A DNA stretch of 64,000 nucleotides from Cyanobacteria bacterium FACHB-DQ100 (lineage in GTDB: Bacteria > Cyanobacteriota > Cyanobacteriia > Leptolyngbyales > Leptolyngbyaceae), in the NCBI GenBank assembly GCA_014695195.1, contig JACJNW010000006.1, positions 1-64,000 of the forward strand. Direction: 5' to 3'. The translations under genes and the position numbers were made by a program. Positions 52,938 to 61,858 of this stretch are shown one piece after another; positions within the stretch are counted from its first letter, which is position 1, and every line of letters begins with the position of its first letter. The notes under the pieces were generated by a model. It saw only the letters and a program-made list of their open reading frames with translations, was not told the origin of the DNA and did not search any database.

Positions 52938-53552
52938 GTGATTAAACGTCCTTTGATTATTGGGGTTTCTGGGGCTTCGGGCTTGATTTATGCAGTTCGG
53001 GCGTTGAAGCATCTTTTATCAGCAGATTACGCGATCGAGCTTGTGGCATCCAAAGCAACCTATATGGTTTGGCAAGCAGAACTCGGTATCCGAATGCCCC
53101 CAGAACCCGTGCAACAAGAGCAATTCTGGCGCACTCAAGCTGGAGTCGAATTTAGCGGTAAGCTCACCTGTCATCCCTGGGGTGATGTCGGCGCGAACAT
53201 CGCAAGCGGCTCCTTCCGCACTTTGGGAATGTTGGTAATCCCTTGCAGCATGAGTACCGTCGGCAAACTTGCAGCAGGATTAAGCTCAGATTTGCTGGAA
53301 CGATCGGCAGATGTGCAGCTTAAAGAAGGTCGTAAATTGGTGATTGTGCCGCGTGAGACTCCGTTTAGTTTAATTCACCTCCGCAATTTGACGACTTTAG
53401 CAGAAGCAGGAGCGCGGATTGTTCCGGCAATTCCGGCTTGGTATCACAATCCGCAGACGATCGAAGACCTGGTTGATTTTGTCGTAGCGCGGGCGTTAGA
53501 TCAGTTTGAGATTGATTGTGTAGGGATCGATCGCTGGAAAGAAACGGACTAA
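52938..53552 (+). CDS. ubiX: Flavin prenyltransferase UbiX
   Basis: A 204-residue enzyme that builds the prenylated FMN cofactor of the UbiD decarboxylases. MIKRPLIIGVSGASGLIYAV opens the flavin-binding fold; SMSTVGKLAAGLSSDLLERSADVQLKEGRKLV contains the phosphate/flavin region, and PRETPFSLIHLRNL follows. Start GTG 52938 is preferred because the other GTG (52896) lies in the terminator stem of rnr. Its last four bases overlap the convergent EEP gene. Confidence 0.95.
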   Translation: MIKRPLIIGVSGASGLIYAVRALKHLLSADYAIELVASKATYMVWQAELGIRMPPEPVQQEQFWRTQAGVEFSGKLTCHPWGDVGANIASGSFRTLGMLVIPCSMSTVGKLAAGLSSDLLERSADVQLKEGRKLVIVPRETPFSLIHLRNLTTLAEAGARIVPAIPAWYHNPQTIEDLVDFVVARALDQFEIDCVGIDRWKETD

Positions 53553-54292
53553 CAAACTTCTTGTCGCAAGTCAACGAACACACCGTTATGATCGCTCATC
53601 CTGCCGCGCTCTGGTGTTTCGCCCTCCCATGCGTTCACTGACATCTTGTAAGGAACTAGACATTCAGATAAGCAGATATGGTCAATGGTCGATCGTGAAA
53701 GTCCTTGAAACTTTTGCTCGGTCACACAAACCAGTGAAAGATCATGCAAAGCAGCACTCAACATCTCAACTGACTGCTTCTCTTCGTACCAGCCCGACTT
53801 ATCGCGACTTTGATTAAAATCACCTGCGATACACATGAGATGTGACGGATATTGTTTCTGAATCCGTAGCCAATCTTCGTGATGCTGTTGAATCGATCGA
53901 CGATGTTCTTCCCATCGCTTTGAAGTTCCATGTATCCCTTTATCATTCGCCCAAGTAATCACAGTTCCATAGATAATCACTAGTCCGAAAGGTGACTCTA
54001 TCTCAGCACAAACCGCACAAGTCGAATTGAAAGTGGGAATAGAGCGAAGAATCTTCCATCGTGACCAAAGCGTTGTGAGGTTTTCTCCGGGTTTGTGACC
54101 TTCGTAAGATTCAGATGCAATACACTTGTAATCGGGATTGAGATCGATCGCTGCATTAGTCTCGGTCAGCACCCAAATATCTGCATCAATTTCACGAATT
54201 CGATCGAGCCGACGCTGATTTTTAATCCAACCGTTTTGCCTGGGACGTTCTAGGTTCCAAGTTGCAATCCGAAAACGAATAGATGAAGTCAC
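53549..54292 (-). CDS. Endonuclease/exonuclease/phosphatase-family hydrolase
   Basis: A 247-residue EEP-fold protein. RFRIATWNLERPRQNGW gives the metal-binding Asn, DADIWVLTETN the Glu, CIAGDFNQSRD the Asp-Asn pair and SDHNGVFVDL the Asp-His pair. There is no signal peptide. Members cleave phosphodiester or phosphomonoester bonds in DNA, RNA or lipids; this one cannot be narrowed down. It is probably not ExoIII/XthA (too short and without its conserved spacing). Confidence 0.88.
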   Translation of the reverse strand: MTSSIRFRIATWNLERPRQNGWIKNQRRLDRIREIDADIWVLTETNAAIDLNPDYKCIASESYEGHKPGENLTTLWSRWKILRSIPTFNSTCAVCAEIESPFGLVIIYGTVITWANDKGIHGTSKRWEEHRRSIQQHHEDWLRIQKQYPSHLMCIAGDFNQSRDKSGWYEEKQSVEMLSAALHDLSLVCVTEQKFQGLSRSTIDHICLSECLVPYKMSVNAWEGETPERGRMSDHNGVFVDLRQEVC

Positions 54293-54319
54293 AGCGATAT
54301 CTCACCAGCTATTGCAAGT

Positions 54320-54835
54320 CTATTTAGCCCATCCGCTAAGTGAAGCGATCGCATCTTTCACCCGAATCATCAGCGTCATTGCATCGATCGCTGAAGCAGC
54401 AAACCCACATTTCTCATAAAACTGCTTCGCCTCATCTGAAATGACATGAACCAAAATCGCTCGAATTCCAGCAATCTCAGCCGCCTGGAGCGTTCGTAAG
54501 ATTGCATCCCGAAGCAATGCTCGTCCGATCCCTTGACCTTGCCATTGGCGATCAACTGCCAATCGTCCAATCACCATTACCGGAATTGGATCAGGCATAT
54601 TCCGTCGAATTCGCCCTGTTGCCTCCGTCTGCGCTACGGCTCCATTTGCAAGGCAGTAATATCCAATGACCTGATCGCCTTCACACAAGACGTAAGTTCG
54701 AGACGCTCCTTCTGCTGCGTTTTTTAAAGCGCGGCGTTTGAGCCAATCGTCTAGTTGAGTATTTCCTGAATCGAAGCCTTCAAGCTGATGAGATGAACTA
54801 ATCCTTTCAGGCGGACGAAGCTGATCTATTCCCAC
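54320..54835 (-). CDS. GNAT-type toxin (TacT/AtaT-like)
   Basis: A 171-residue GNAT acetyltransferase. The acetyl-CoA loop is RQWQGQGIGRALL; VMVIGRLAVDRQ precedes it. The paired gene 54826-55095 encodes a DUF1778 antitoxin overlapping by ten bases, the standard layout of TacAT, AtaRT and KacAT modules. Those toxins acetylate the amino group of aminoacyl-tRNAs and stop translation. The motif is complete, so activity is plausible. Confidence 0.88.
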   Translation of the reverse strand: MGIDQLRPPERISSSHQLEGFDSGNTQLDDWLKRRALKNAAEGASRTYVLCEGDQVIGYYCLANGAVAQTEATGRIRRNMPDPIPVMVIGRLAVDRQWQGQGIGRALLRDAILRTLQAAEIAGIRAILVHVISDEAKQFYEKCGFAASAIDAMTLMIRVKDAIASLSGWAK

Positions 54836-55095
54836 GGCGCTTTTGTGGTTAGAAGAGCACGAAGTCGATCGTTTAATGCAGGTGGCGCATCTAGAAGAGC
54901 TTCAAATTGATCGAATTTCTGTTTATCTAACGCGAAAAAACTGCGATCGAGCAATACATCCTGCGCCTTCTGATACGCCGATTCCAGCATAAATTCCGAT
55001 CGACTTTTGCCTTGCACCTCAGCCGCATAATCAATCAGATCGCGCTGGCTCTGTGTGGCGCGAATATTAATCGTGACATCACGCGCTTGATCCAT
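54826..55095 (-). CDS. DUF1778 (TacA-type) antitoxin
   Basis: An 89-residue ribbon-helix-helix protein. DVTINIRATQSQRDLIDYAAEVQGKSRSEFMLES is the DNA-binding part, and the C-terminal half would cap the GNAT toxin. It starts 27 bases from a perfect 14-bp palindrome (55123-55136) that overlaps its likely -10 box, a natural operator for RHH antitoxins. Confidence 0.9.
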   Translation of the reverse strand: MDQARDVTINIRATQSQRDLIDYAAEVQGKSRSEFMLESAYQKAQDVLLDRSFFALDKQKFDQFEALLDAPPALNDRLRALLTTKAPWE

Positions 55096-55122
55096 GACTC
55101 ATTGCCAAACCTGTATAAGACA

Positions 55123-55136
55123 ATTGTATATACAAT
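55123..55136 (-). promoter_or_regulatory. Palindromic operator of the DUF1778/GNAT module
   Basis: ATTGTATATACAAT is a perfect 14-bp palindrome 27 bases upstream of the antitoxin ATG. On the minus strand it contains TATACA, a good -10 box. Autorepression by the antitoxin is inferred. Confidence 0.6.
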
Positions 55137-55319
55137 GCCCCTACAAGGTTCACTGGTCGCTTGAATTCTGTCAGGCTTCACACCGGAGCCGCTAAAATAT
55201 AGGATGTTCGTCGTTTTGCGGTGCGATTTTGTGCTGTCAGAACGCTTAAAACCAACTTTATTTCAATCGGATTTGTGCCGACGCGCAAGTCCGTATTGCT
55301 GTCACGAGGAATTCCTTAT

Positions 55320-56624
55320 ATGGTCGAGAGTCGAGATAGAACGCCCACCGCTCAGGAAACCTTTGTCCAAATGGCACAGGCGGCTGGACTGCGGGGACGC
55401 TTACTTTTAACGATCGGGCTTTTGATCTTCGTTCGATTAGGGATTTTTATCCCGATTCCGGGCATCGATCGAGCCGCATTTTCACAAGCGATTCAAGGCA
55501 ATAGCGCCTTGAGCTTTGTGGACTTATTCGCAGGTGGCGGTTTGAGAACGCTGGGTCTATTCGCCCTCGGAATTCTGCCCTTTATTAACGCTTCGATCAT
55601 TATTCAATTGCTCACTGCGGCGATTCCCTCGCTCGAAGATTTGCAGAAGAATGAAGGCGAAGCGGGAAGACGCAAGATTTCACAGATTACCCGCTATGTT
55701 TCGGCAGGTTGGGCAGTTGTTCAAAGTACCTTGCTCACGGTTGGATTATTGCGTCCGTTTGCCGAATCTTGGAGTCCGGTGTTTGTCGTCGAAACGGTTC
55801 TCGCGCTGACGGCTGGATCGATGTTCGTCATGTGGGCAGGAGAACTGATCACAGAGCGTGGCGTGGGTAACGGCGCATCGCTATTGATTTTTCTTAATAT
55901 CGTGGCAACGCTGCCGCAGACCTTAGGAAAAGCGTTCGACTTGGCGCAAACCGGCGATCGAGCCGTGGTCAGCAGCGTCGTCATTCTGCTGCTGGTCTTC
56001 CTGGCAATGGTGGTCGGAATTGTGTTCGTACAAGAAGGAACGCGGCGGATTCCGATTATTTCCGCTCGTCGGCAAGTGGGACGACGGATGATGCTGGAGC
56101 GCAGCAGCTATCTCCCGCTGCGCCTAAATCAAGGCGGCGTGATGCCGATTATTTTTGCTTCCACTGTGTTAACGATTCCGGTAATTGTGGCACAATCGTT
56201 TAATAATGCAGCATTGGCAAACTTTGTCAGCACTTATCTTGGCCCTGCTTCGATTTGGCACAACCTTCTCTATTTTGTGTTGATTCTATTCTTTAGTTTC
56301 TTCTACGCTTCGCTGATTATGCAGCCCGATGATATGTCGAAGAACTTGAAGAAAATGGGATCAAGCATTCCCGGTATTCGTCCTGGAAAGGCGACCACCG
56401 AGTATGTTGAGCGCGTTTTGAATCGATTGACCTTCTTAGGTGCTATCTTCTTAGGGATCGTCGCGATCGTACCTTCGATTATCGAAAATGCAACTCCAGT
56501 GAAAGTCTTCCAAGGCTTTGGGGCGACCTCTATCCTAATTCTGGTAGGTGTGGCGATCGACACGGCGAAACAGATTCAAACGTATGTAATTTCTCAACGT
56601 TACGAAGGAATGGTGAAACAATAG
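55320..56624 (+). CDS. secY: Protein translocase subunit SecY
   Basis: A 434-residue, ten-helix channel protein. Start ATG 55320 with GAGG upstream, giving MVESRDRTPTAQETFVQMAQAAGLRGR, as in cyanobacterial SecY. Further signatures are GIFIPIPGID, FINASIIIQLL and the cytosolic loop ARRQVGRR. It exports proteins across both plasma and thylakoid membranes. It overlaps adk by one base. The rest of the usual spc ribosomal operon is not next to it. Confidence 0.97.
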   Translation: MVESRDRTPTAQETFVQMAQAAGLRGRLLLTIGLLIFVRLGIFIPIPGIDRAAFSQAIQGNSALSFVDLFAGGGLRTLGLFALGILPFINASIIIQLLTAAIPSLEDLQKNEGEAGRRKISQITRYVSAGWAVVQSTLLTVGLLRPFAESWSPVFVVETVLALTAGSMFVMWAGELITERGVGNGASLLIFLNIVATLPQTLGKAFDLAQTGDRAVVSSVVILLLVFLAMVVGIVFVQEGTRRIPIISARRQVGRRMMLERSSYLPLRLNQGGVMPIIFASTVLTIPVIVAQSFNNAALANFVSTYLGPASIWHNLLYFVLILFFSFFYASLIMQPDDMSKNLKKMGSSIPGIRPGKATTEYVERVLNRLTFLGAIFLGIVAIVPSIIENATPVKVFQGFGATSILILVGVAIDTAKQIQTYVISQRYEGMVKQ

Positions 56625-57175
56625 TGGCGCGACTGATTTTTGTCGGACCTCCCGGAGCCGGGAAAGGGACTCAATCGAAATTTTTGGCTGACTCCCACCA
56701 AATTCCGCACATTTCGACCGGGGATATTCTCCGGGAGGCGGTGGCTGAGAAAACGTCGCTGGGGGTGAAGGCTCAAGGATACATGGATCGGGGTGAACTG
56801 GTGCCCGATCAACTGGTGATTGATTTGATTCGCGAACGATTGGGAAAACCGGATGCCCAATCGGGCTGGATTCTCGATGGGTTTCCGCGCAATGTGGCAC
56901 AGGCAGAATTCCTCGATGTGCTGCTGGATGAGTTGAGTCAGGGGTGCGATCGTGTGATCAATTTCGATGTGCCGGACGAAGTGCTGGTGACTCGAATGCT
57001 CAGTCGGGGACGAAAGGACGATAACGAGGAAACGATTCGCCGTCGTCTGGAAGTCTATCGAGAGCAGACTGCACCGTTGATCAACTACTACGAATCACGA
57101 GAAAAGCTAGTGACTATCAACGGCGATCAAACGATGGAAGAAGTCGCAACAGCATTAAATCAAGTTTGCGCTTAA
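56624..57175 (+). CDS. adk: Adenylate kinase
   Basis: A 183-residue short-type adenylate kinase. P-loop GPPGAGKGTQ (residues 8-17), AMP-binding HISTGDILREAV, catalytic DGFPRN and the lid RRKDDNEETIRRRLEVYR-type region. It interconverts ATP plus AMP with two ADP. Start GTG overlaps the secY stop, so translation is coupled. A terminator follows. Confidence 0.97.
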   Translation: MARLIFVGPPGAGKGTQSKFLADSHQIPHISTGDILREAVAEKTSLGVKAQGYMDRGELVPDQLVIDLIRERLGKPDAQSGWILDGFPRNVAQAEFLDVLLDELSQGCDRVINFDVPDEVLVTRMLSRGRKDDNEETIRRRLEVYREQTAPLINYYESREKLVTINGDQTMEEVATALNQVCA

Positions 57176-57188
57176 CTTTCAATCTTCA

Positions 57189-57237
57189 ACTGACCCGACT
57201 TGGGGCTGAGCGCCTTGAGTTGGGTCAGTTTTTTTAT
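57189..57237 (+). terminator. adk terminator
   Basis: CTGACCCGACT (57190-57200) pairs with AGTTGGGTCAG (57218-57228), followed by a run of eight T. It ends the secY-adk transcript, where other cyanobacteria would continue with infA and ribosomal genes. Confidence 0.85.
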
Positions 57238-57305
57238 TCGGAATGAGTTGAATTACATTCTGAGTAAGATTGAGAGTTTTAGCAGTGCTCCGTTAAGGAC
57301 GAAAG

Positions 57306-58643
57306 ATGAGTAGGACAAAGCAGTTGAAGCTGGGCGCTTTTATGCGTCCCGTCAGCATTCATACAGCAGCTTGGCGTTATCCTGGCGCAATTCCAGATGC
57401 CAACTTTAATTTCTCAGCATTAAAACAATTTATTCAGAAACTAGAGCAAAGTAAATTTGATGCCTTTTTTATGGCAGATCATTTAGCTGTTCTGAATATG
57501 CCGATCGATGCCCTAAAGCGCAGTCACACAGTTACATCATTCGAGCCGTTGACGCTTCTTTCTGCGCTCGCTGCGGTGACTGAACATATCGGATTAATTG
57601 CGACCGCTTCAACAACTTACGATCAGCCCTATCACATTGCTCGCCGCTTCGCCTCTCTCGACCATATCAGTGAAGGTCGCGCGGGCTGGAACATTGTGAC
57701 GACCTATAACCCAGATGCAGCGCTTAACTTTGGACTGGAGCAAGAGATCGAACATGACGAACGCTACAGGCGTGCCCGCGAATTCTACGAGGTAGTGATT
57801 GGGCTGTGGGATTCTTTCGCGGATGATGCTTTTATTCGCAATGTAGAAGCAGGAGTGTATCTCGATCCCGAAAAAATGCACACGCTGAATTACAAGGGAA
57901 AGTATTTCTCAGTGCGGGGGCCTTTGAACATTGCTAGACCTGTTCAGGGTTATCCGGTGATTGTGCAGGCGGGAGCTTCTGAAGCGGGACGACAATTGGC
58001 TGCGGAAACTGCCGAGGTTGTGTTTTCAGGGGTCAATACGCTAGAAGCAGGAAAGGCATTGTTTGCAGATATCAAGCGTCGATCTCAGGCGATCGGACGC
58101 ACTCCCGATAGCATTAAAATCTTGCCCGGTGCGCTGGTGATTGTTGGCGAAACGGTTGAGGCGGCAAAAGCTAAACAGGCACATCTTGATAGTCTGATTC
58201 ATTATGATAGCGGCATTAGTAGCTTGAATCTGGCGCTGGGCTACGATGTGTCAGGCTTTGATCCAGATAGTCTATTACCGGAGATTCCAGAGTCAAATGG
58301 GAGCCATACCGGACGCGATCGCATCGTCGCGCTTGCCCGACGTGAAAACTTAACCATTCGTCAGTTAGCACAACGGGCGGCTAGCTATGGTGGGTTAATC
58401 TTTGTCGGTACACCTCAGACGATCGCAGATGAAATGGAACAATGGCTCTTCGAGGAAGCCGCAGATGGCTTTAACATCATGTTTCCTTTTCTGCCTGAAG
58501 GCTTAAATGATTTTGTGGATCAAGTGGTTCCAGAACTTCAACGGCGTGGAATTTTTCGCACAGAATACGAGGGCAAAACGCTGCGCGAGAATCTGGGTTT
58601 GGCGCGTCCTGAGAATCAATTCTTTCAACCTACATCGGTGTAA
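57306..58643 (+). CDS. Flavin-dependent monooxygenase, NtaA/SnaA/DszA type
   Basis: A 445-residue LLM-class flavoprotein (bacterial luciferase fold). AWRYPGAIPDANFNFSALKQF, KFDAFFMADHLAVLN, TTYDQPYHIARRFASLDHISEGRAGWNIVTTYN and AGASEAGRQLAAETAEVVFSG are the family signatures. It would need reduced FMN from a separate reductase, which is not adjacent. Relatives oxidise sulfur compounds, aminopolycarboxylates or cyclic metabolites. Substrate is unknown. It starts ATG 57306. Confidence 0.9.
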   Translation: MSRTKQLKLGAFMRPVSIHTAAWRYPGAIPDANFNFSALKQFIQKLEQSKFDAFFMADHLAVLNMPIDALKRSHTVTSFEPLTLLSALAAVTEHIGLIATASTTYDQPYHIARRFASLDHISEGRAGWNIVTTYNPDAALNFGLEQEIEHDERYRRAREFYEVVIGLWDSFADDAFIRNVEAGVYLDPEKMHTLNYKGKYFSVRGPLNIARPVQGYPVIVQAGASEAGRQLAAETAEVVFSGVNTLEAGKALFADIKRRSQAIGRTPDSIKILPGALVIVGETVEAAKAKQAHLDSLIHYDSGISSLNLALGYDVSGFDPDSLLPEIPESNGSHTGRDRIVALARRENLTIRQLAQRAASYGGLIFVGTPQTIADEMEQWLFEEAADGFNIMFPFLPEGLNDFVDQVVPELQRRGIFRTEYEGKTLRENLGLARPENQFFQPTSV

Positions 58644-58718
58644 GTTTAACCAACAATAGACTTGTTGATTTGGGGGGAGCGACTTATCCTGTGAGCAGTT
58701 GAAGCTGAGATCGATCGA

Positions 58719-60239
58719 ATGAACCAAACTCAAGAGCATCCTAAAGTTGTCGTGGTTGGAGCAGGGTGGGCAGGCTTAGGCGCAGCTTACCATCTTGCTC
58801 AGCAAGGATATGCAGTCACACTGCTCGAAGCCGGGGGCTATCCGGGCGGACTGGTAGCAGGCTGGAAAACCGCGCAGGGACGATCGGTGGAAGCTGGAAT
58901 TCATGGATTTTGGTATCCCTACAGCAATATTTTCTCCTTAGTTAAAAAATTGGGCATCTCGCCCTTCACCGATTGGACGCGCTCTTCTCAGTATTCTCCA
59001 GCAGGACTGGAAGTCGAGTCGCCAATCTTTCAGCAAGAACCCCGCTTGCCTACCCCGCTTGGAACATTCTTATACACGCGATTTAAGCGATTGCCGCTCA
59101 GCGATCGACTGTCTGCGCTACCGTTACTCTATGCAGTGGTTGATTTTGACAATTCAGATGAAGCCTGGAAGCGATACGATCCGGTGACTGCTCGCGAATT
59201 GTTTAAGCAGTTTGGAGTTTCTGCGCGGCTCTACAAAGAGTCATTTGAGCCGATGTTACTGGTGGGATTGTTTGCACCGGGCGAACAATGTTCAGCCGCA
59301 GCAGCACTGGGAATGCTGTATTACTTCATCTTGGCGCATCAACCGGATTTTGATGTGGTGTGGTGTCGCGGCACGGTGGGAGAGTACATTTTTCGTCCTT
59401 GGGTTGAGCAAATCGAGCAGGCAGGGGGACGGGTGCTGACTCAGCGGCGTGTGAGTGATGTGAGGGTTCAGGCTTCGGGGGGAGTTCCCGCAGTAAGTGG
59501 GGTTGTGTGCGGTGAGGAAGTCTTTGAAGCAGATGCCGTGATTTTTGCGGTAGGTGTGGCTGGAATGCAGAAAATTGTCAGTAGCAGTTCGACATTGCGC
59601 CAGTTTCCTGCATTCTGTAATTTGATGAATTTGAATGCGATCGATGCGATGGCGACGCGGTTGTGGTTCGATCGTAAAGTTCCCGTGCCGTTGCCGTCGA
59701 ATGCTTGCTTTGGGTTTGATGCCACAACCGGTTGGACATTCTTTGATCTGAATGCACTGCATGATGAATGGAAAGATGAACCTGGCAGCGTGATTGAGGC
59801 AGATTTTTATCATGCGAATCAATTGCTACCGCTAGATGATGCACAGGTCATTGCGAAAGTTCAGCGCGATCTTGCGGTTTGTGTGCCTGAATTTCGGAAT
59901 GCCAAAGTAATTGATAGCAGTGTGGTGCGATTGCCAAGAGCCGTGACGCACTTCTCTCCTGGAAGCTATCAGTCGATGCTTTCTGGAACAACGAGCATCG
60001 GTAATCTCTTTATGAGTGGGGATTGGATTATTACTCGTCATGGTTCTTGGTCGCAGGAAAAGGCTTATGTGACTGGACTTGAAGCGGCTAACCAAGTGAT
60101 TAATCAGTTGGGTGTGGGTAAGCCTGCTGAAATTATTCCGATCGAGCCGGATGAGCCACATATCGCAGCGCTTCGTAGTGCTAATCGCACCTTAAGAGAC
60201 TTAACAAGCAGCTTTGTACCGCCGCTTTGGTTGCCTTAA
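58719..60239 (+). CDS. Carotenoid-desaturase-like FAD oxidoreductase
   Basis: A 506-residue flavoprotein. The N-terminal dinucleotide fold is VVVVGAGWAGLGAAYHLAQQGY, followed by EAGGYPGGLVAGW. The C-terminus has FMSGDWI and a motif for FAD binding. It belongs to the amine-oxidase/phytoene-desaturase family (Pds/Zds-like), but it is not close enough to call crtP or crtQ. It may act on carotenoids, terpenoids or another hydrophobic substrate. It reads in the same direction as the LLM gene, 75 bases downstream. Confidence 0.85.
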   Translation: MNQTQEHPKVVVVGAGWAGLGAAYHLAQQGYAVTLLEAGGYPGGLVAGWKTAQGRSVEAGIHGFWYPYSNIFSLVKKLGISPFTDWTRSSQYSPAGLEVESPIFQQEPRLPTPLGTFLYTRFKRLPLSDRLSALPLLYAVVDFDNSDEAWKRYDPVTARELFKQFGVSARLYKESFEPMLLVGLFAPGEQCSAAAALGMLYYFILAHQPDFDVVWCRGTVGEYIFRPWVEQIEQAGGRVLTQRRVSDVRVQASGGVPAVSGVVCGEEVFEADAVIFAVGVAGMQKIVSSSSTLRQFPAFCNLMNLNAIDAMATRLWFDRKVPVPLPSNACFGFDATTGWTFFDLNALHDEWKDEPGSVIEADFYHANQLLPLDDAQVIAKVQRDLAVCVPEFRNAKVIDSSVVRLPRAVTHFSPGSYQSMLSGTTSIGNLFMSGDWIITRHGSWSQEKAYVTGLEAANQVINQLGVGKPAEIIPIEPDEPHIAALRSANRTLRDLTSSFVPPLWLP

Positions 60240-60245
60240 ATACAA

Positions 60246-60275
60246 TGCCAGTCTTGCTTGGATGGAAGACTGGCA
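60246..60275. other. Stem-loop between convergent genes
   Basis: TGCCAGTCTT (60246-60255) and AAGACTGGCA (60266-60275) form a perfect 10-bp stem with a 10-base loop between the FAD gene and the KTSC gene. No T-run follows, so terminator function is doubtful. Confidence 0.5.
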
Positions 60276-60283
60276 AGAACAAA

Positions 60284-60715
60284 CTAAGAATTCAGGCGAC
60301 GAGAGCGATAGCTTCCTTTGATTTCACGGTTAAAGAATCGACCGGGGGAATCTGTGTCTTGAAGTTCGTGCCAGGTTTCGACATCAACACCTTCGTATTG
60401 ATACACAGCACCATTCTTGAACTGAACTTGCAAAAGATGTTGATCTGGATCATATCCAACTGCATTTGCCATTGATGATTGCACAGGTAACATCGGTAAG
60501 GCTTGATTCACACCCGGAAGTTGATTGAAATCAGCAGCAGGGGCGGCATCTGAGGAAACAATCGCATCCAGCAGCCTCAATCCTTCGTAGGCAGCTAACG
60601 GTGCGGGAACTTCAACAAATTCCAAATCAGCACCACGATCGATCACTAATCCTAAGCAGTCATCATCATGGCTAATGGCTACAATGCTGCTCAGATCGAC
60701 TTTAGAAAGCTTCAT
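60284..60715 (-). CDS. KTSC-domain protein
   Basis: A 143-residue protein. The last 65 residues form a KTSC domain: SSMANAVGYDPDQHLLQVQF, then GAVYQYEGVD, and FFNREIKGSY at the end. The N-terminal part has a beta-alpha pattern around VAISHDDDCLGLVIDRGADLEF. KTSC domains are small, of unclear role, and often found with nucleic-acid processing or defence proteins. The gene starts 12 bases after the second coiled-coil gene, so the three form one operon. Confidence 0.85.
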   Translation of the reverse strand: MKLSKVDLSSIVAISHDDDCLGLVIDRGADLEFVEVPAPLAAYEGLRLLDAIVSSDAAPAADFNQLPGVNQALPMLPVQSSMANAVGYDPDQHLLQVQFKNGAVYQYEGVDVETWHELQDTDSPGRFFNREIKGSYRSRRLNS

Positions 60716-60727
60716 GCACTATCTCCT

Positions 60728-61822
60728 TTATTTCACTTTGTTTTGGTTTTTAGCTTGTTCTAGTGCAATTTCCTTAACAGCATTGAATGAACTCACGCTG
60801 GCTGAACCTTCGATCGCTTTCACTGCTAAGTCTTGGACTTGCTTCAGCGCTCCATCTAACTGATTTGAGAGGGCTTGAATTCGGGTTTCTTGGGCTTGGA
60901 TTGTTTCCAGTAGAGATTGAATTCGCAACTCGTAGGTGCGTTTTTGCCCTTCAATCTCTTTTGCCATCAGATCGGCTTTGACTTTTGCTTGCTGGTTTGC
61001 AATGCCTTTGCCTTCTTCTTTGGCGCGTTTAACCGCAGCTTCAAGCTCCTTTGGTATGGCTTCGACTTTGGCTTTCAACTCGGCAAACTGAGTTTCACGA
61101 TCGCGAACCGTTTTTTCTCGTTCTGCCCACTGCTTTTGCTGCGTCTGCTGCAACTCTTCTAATTCACGGTACAAGCGAGTTTTTTCCTGCTCATACTCAT
61201 CATTTGAGAGTTTGCGTTCTAAGTTGAGCGTGTAGGTGTACTCTTCTCCATCTCGCCGTTGAGTCTTGGTGAGAGTTTCATTGCGTTCCTTGATGCTGCG
61301 GCGGTGTTCCTCTTGTTCTTTTGCCCAGGCTTTTCTGGCTTGAGTGATCTCCTGGTTGAGTGTTTCTTGTCGCTGTCGCCGTTCTTCGCTGAATGTCTTG
61401 GAACTGTCTTCGTACTGTTGAATTAATGCCTCTACAGTACAATCTTCTGCCTGTAGATTGTGCAATGTTTCTAGCTGTTGAGCTTCTTCTACAACTGCCT
61501 GCCGTAGTTCTTGCAGCTTCAGCACTTCCAAAGTTAGCTTTTCAGATAGGTCACTGATTGCGCCACCAAAACCAAGTTGTAGCTGATTTAGTCCGGTGAT
61601 GATGGTTTCCATCTTTTGTTGAGGCGCGATCGTTAGTTCTGGTGTAGCTTTACCGTTTGTTTTACCATTCGATGTTTTAGCATTCGATTGTGATGCAGGT
61701 TCAACAGGTTTCGCAAGCAGTTGTTCTTCTAAAGCTTTCTTCTGTTTGAGTAGTTCATCAAATGCAGATAGAATCTCAACCTTCGTGCTTTTTTCAGTGG
61801 GACGTTTAGTTACCATTGCCAA
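60728..61822 (-). CDS. Coiled-coil protein B
   Basis: A 364-residue protein that is almost entirely coiled coil, except for a low-complexity part near residues 40-65 (SNAKTSNGKTNGK). It has no membrane segment. The C-terminal half aligns with protein A: NDEYEQEKTRLYRELEE against TDEYEETKRQIEREIRE, and ELEAAVKRAKEEG against ELEEAVKKAREEG. The two are tandem paralogues and may form a heteromeric filament or scaffold. The N-terminus VEILSAFDELL corresponds to RILDAFQTIL in protein A. No known function. Confidence 0.75.
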   Translation of the reverse strand: MAMVTKRPTEKSTKVEILSAFDELLKQKKALEEQLLAKPVEPASQSNAKTSNGKTNGKATPELTIAPQQKMETIITGLNQLQLGFGGAISDLSEKLTLEVLKLQELRQAVVEEAQQLETLHNLQAEDCTVEALIQQYEDSSKTFSEERRQRQETLNQEITQARKAWAKEQEEHRRSIKERNETLTKTQRRDGEEYTYTLNLERKLSNDEYEQEKTRLYRELEELQQTQQKQWAEREKTVRDRETQFAELKAKVEAIPKELEAAVKRAKEEGKGIANQQAKVKADLMAKEIEGQKRTYELRIQSLLETIQAQETRIQALSNQLDGALKQVQDLAVKAIEGSASVSSFNAVKEIALEQAKNQNKVK

Positions 61823-61858
61823 TCCTCAAGCTCACAGTAAACAGTTCAAGTGGTGCAA

